DNA of 64,000 bases from Myxococcota bacterium (lineage in GTDB: Bacteria; Myxococcota_A; UBA9160; UBA4427): positions 1,798,001 to 1,862,000 of the forward strand of contig JAWKRT010000001.1 in assembly GCA_041389495.1 (NCBI GenBank). The letters are read 5' to 3'. This document shows, piece by piece, positions 62,560-64,000 of the stretch; the first letter of the stretch is position 1; each line of letters begins with the position of its first letter. Under the pieces are notes generated by a model, which made no database searches, was not told where the DNA came from, and saw nothing but the letters and a program-made list of their open reading frames with translations. The position numbers and the translations under genes were made by a program.

Positions 62560-63753
62560 CTAGCGCCGCCGCACGCGCAGCGCAGTCGGCGCGCGCAGCA
62601 CGCTGCGGCGCGGCGCGGCCGCCTCGCGGTCGACGAGCGCGAGGCGCGGAAGGCGGCGCACGAGCACCTCGAGCGCGACCGTCATGTTGCGCCGCGCGAG
62701 GTGGAGGCCCGGGCAGCTCTTCGGGCCGCGCCCGAAGACGAGGTGCGGCGCCGGCTCGCGCGCAGGGTCGAAGCGGTCCGGGTCGGGCACGACGGCCGGG
62801 TCGCGGTTCGCACCCGCGATCGCGAACAGCACCCACGTGTCGGGCGGCACGTCGACGCCGCGGAAGCGCACGGGCTCGCTGCGCGAGAGCCGCGGCAGCA
62901 CGGCGATCGGCGTGTCGTAGCGCAGGCCCTCGGCGACGGCGCGCGGGATGGCACCCGGGTCGCGCGCGAGCCGATCCCAGGCGCCCTCGTGCAGCAGCAG
63001 CGCCGAGAGCAGGTTGCCGAGCGAGCCGTGCGTCGTCTCGCCGCCCGTCGGGAAGAGCAGGCGCACGTGCGAGACGATCTCCTCGTCGCGCAACCGGCGG
63101 CCGTCGACCTCGGCGCGCAGGAGCTCGGAGATCACGTCGTCCTGCGGCGCGCGGCGTCGCTCCTCGAGGATCGGCTCGAGGTAGGCCGTCAACGCCGTGC
63201 GCGCGGCGGTGCTCGTCTGCGGGTCGTCGCGATGCCCGAGCAGCGCGAGCGCCCAGGCGTGGAACTCGCTCTCGCGATCGCGCGGGAGCCCGAGCAGCCG
63301 ACTGATCACGAGGTAGGGAAAGCGCGCGGTGAACTCGGCGACGAGGTCGAGCTCCTCGCGCTCCTCGAAGCGGTCGACCAGCTCGTCGGCGAGCGCCTCG
63401 AGCCCCGACGCCTCGTAGCTCGCGACGGCGCGCGAGCGGAACGCCGGCGTCGCGAGCTTGCGGAACAGCAGGTGCCGCTCCGGGTCGGGGTCCGAGATGA
63501 ACGTCGCACCGATCGCCGGCTCGAGCGACGCCGCGTACATCCGATGGCCGGGGAACGCGTGCTCGTCGACGAAGGCCTCCTCGAGCGCCGCTCGTCCTGC
63601 GATCACGAGCGCGGGCCGTCCCGCGAAGCGCGTCGCCGCGAGCTCGCCCCGCGCGCGGAACGCGTGCAACGCGGCGTGCAGGGCGTCGCCCGGAAGCGCG
63701 TCGACCGCGAAGTCGATCGCGTCGAGGTCGGGGTCGGAGGGACGGCGCGTCAT
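62560..63753 (-). CDS. cytochrome P450
   Basis: A 397-residue soluble P450. The oxygen-binding helix reads FPTGGETTHGSLGN, the ExxR-like element is in AVAEGLRYDTPI, and the heme cysteine is in FGRGPKSCPGLHLARRNM. FISDPDPERHLLFRKLATPAF is the typical B/C-helix region. The substrate is unknown. ATG 63753 lacks a clear Shine-Dalgarno; the open upstream extension is Arg-rich. It leads the operon P450, mprF, permease. The preceding partial gene ends 34 nt upstream and may belong to the same transcript. Confidence 0.92.
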   Translation of the reverse strand: MTRRPSDPDLDAIDFAVDALPGDALHAALHAFRARGELAATRFAGRPALVIAGRAALEEAFVDEHAFPGHRMYAASLEPAIGATFISDPDPERHLLFRKLATPAFRSRAVASYEASGLEALADELVDRFEEREELDLVAEFTARFPYLVISRLLGLPRDRESEFHAWALALLGHRDDPQTSTAARTALTAYLEPILEERRRAPQDDVISELLRAEVDGRRLRDEEIVSHVRLLFPTGGETTHGSLGNLLSALLLHEGAWDRLARDPGAIPRAVAEGLRYDTPIAVLPRLSRSEPVRFRGVDVPPDTWVLFAIAGANRDPAVVPDPDRFDPAREPAPHLVFGRGPKSCPGLHLARRNMTVALEVLVRRLPRLALVDREAAAPRRSVLRAPTALRVRRR

Positions 63754-63787
63754 CGGGGATGGCGGCTCTCGATGGAGGGGGAGGGGC

Positions 63788-64000
63788 CTAGCGAAGCGTC
63801 GCTCGGCTCTCGTGCGGGCCCGCGTCCGCAAACGACGGGCTCGGCACGGCGCGCGTCCGGTGCGAGGACACCTCGTCCGGGCACTTCGCGTCCGGCTCGA
63901 ACGCGCCCTGCGAGGCCAGCTGCGCGTACACGTGATGGGCGATCCGGTCGAACGTGCGCTCGCGGCCGCCTTGCGCGAAGGGCGAGACCGGAAGCAGCAG
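63788..64000 (-). CDS. 3' end of an unidentified protein, cut by the window edge
   Basis: Reading leftward from the window end, an open frame of 70 codons ends in TAG at 63788-63790. The visible peptide begins LLLPVSPFAQGG, includes FDRIAHHVYAQLASQGAF and CPDEVSSHRTRAV, and looks like genuine coding sequence. The family cannot be identified from this fragment. Its start lies beyond the window. The P450 start is 34 nt downstream on the same strand, so they may be one operon. Confidence 0.6.
   Translation of the reverse strand: MLLPVSPFAQGGRERTFDRIAHHVYAQLASQGAFEPDAKCPDEVSSHRTRAVPSPSFADAGPHESRATLR

Overview
The window is very GC-rich bacterial DNA, well over 70% G+C by eye, with almost no intergenic space and roughly 50 protein genes. 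No tRNA, rRNA, CRISPR array, insertion sequence or prophage was seen. The organism looks diderm: it encodes an RND efflux permease with its periplasmic adaptor, lipoprotein-like signals, an OmpA-family peptidoglycan-binding protein and YadA-type surface repeats. The mix of lipid and acyl-CoA genes (acyl-CoA dehydrogenase pair, P450s, CaiB/BaiF transferase, thiolases, sulfotransferase, PhyH) with a SARP regulator suggests a Deltaproteobacteria-like lineage such as Myxococcota or Binatota. That placement is inference from gene content, not a phylogeny.

Layout. 1-5349 is housekeeping: tsaD (5' cut by the window edge), rsmA, a small conserved hypothetical, panB-panC-panD and smpB. 5424-10660 holds a secreted matrixin-like zinc protease, a small split-barrel protein, a methyltransferase, a 2OG-Fe(II) oxygenase and a V4R/ATPase-like sensor. 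10657-16354 is the most distinctive block. A SARP-type regulator is divergent from an operon of two YadA-head/S74-chaperone proteins (the second frameshifted) and a secreted protein with a C-terminal sorting-tag-like tail.

16358-24337 carries a class II aldolase, a PseC-like aminotransferase, a YdjM-type membrane protein, a KSI/SnoaL-like protein, an unknown protein, a coupled acyl-CoA dehydrogenase pair and a P450. 24342-30083 has a GT-C-like membrane glycosyltransferase, a VWA-OmpA protein followed by a strong terminator, a sulfotransferase, a NIPSNAP-like protein and a MAPEG protein. 30070-36606 is a minus-strand run: thiolase-like protein, HIT protein, RND permease, adaptor.

36841-50838 contains a GGDEF-EAL protein, a degenerate transglutaminase-like protein, an SDR/acyltransferase/PhyH operon, a FadA-type thiolase, a sulfatase divergent from an SGNH-like protein, a 7TM histidine kinase and an APH-like kinase. 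50805-64000 contains a coupled amidohydrolase and SET protein, a two-domain CoA transferase, a Tat-exported amidase, a DUF1003 protein, and a minus-strand operon of P450, MprF and amino-acid permease. It ends with a partial gene running off the edge.

Genome style. Start/stop overlaps (ATGA, GTGA, TGATG) mark many operon junctions, and convergent neighbours often share their stop codons. Several starts lack a Shine-Dalgarno sequence and have TANNNT 7-9 nt upstream, which points to leaderless transcription. Starts below were chosen by Shine-Dalgarno spacing, overlap with the upstream stop, family alignment from memory, or this TANNNT signature. No searches could be run, so family names rest on motif recognition.
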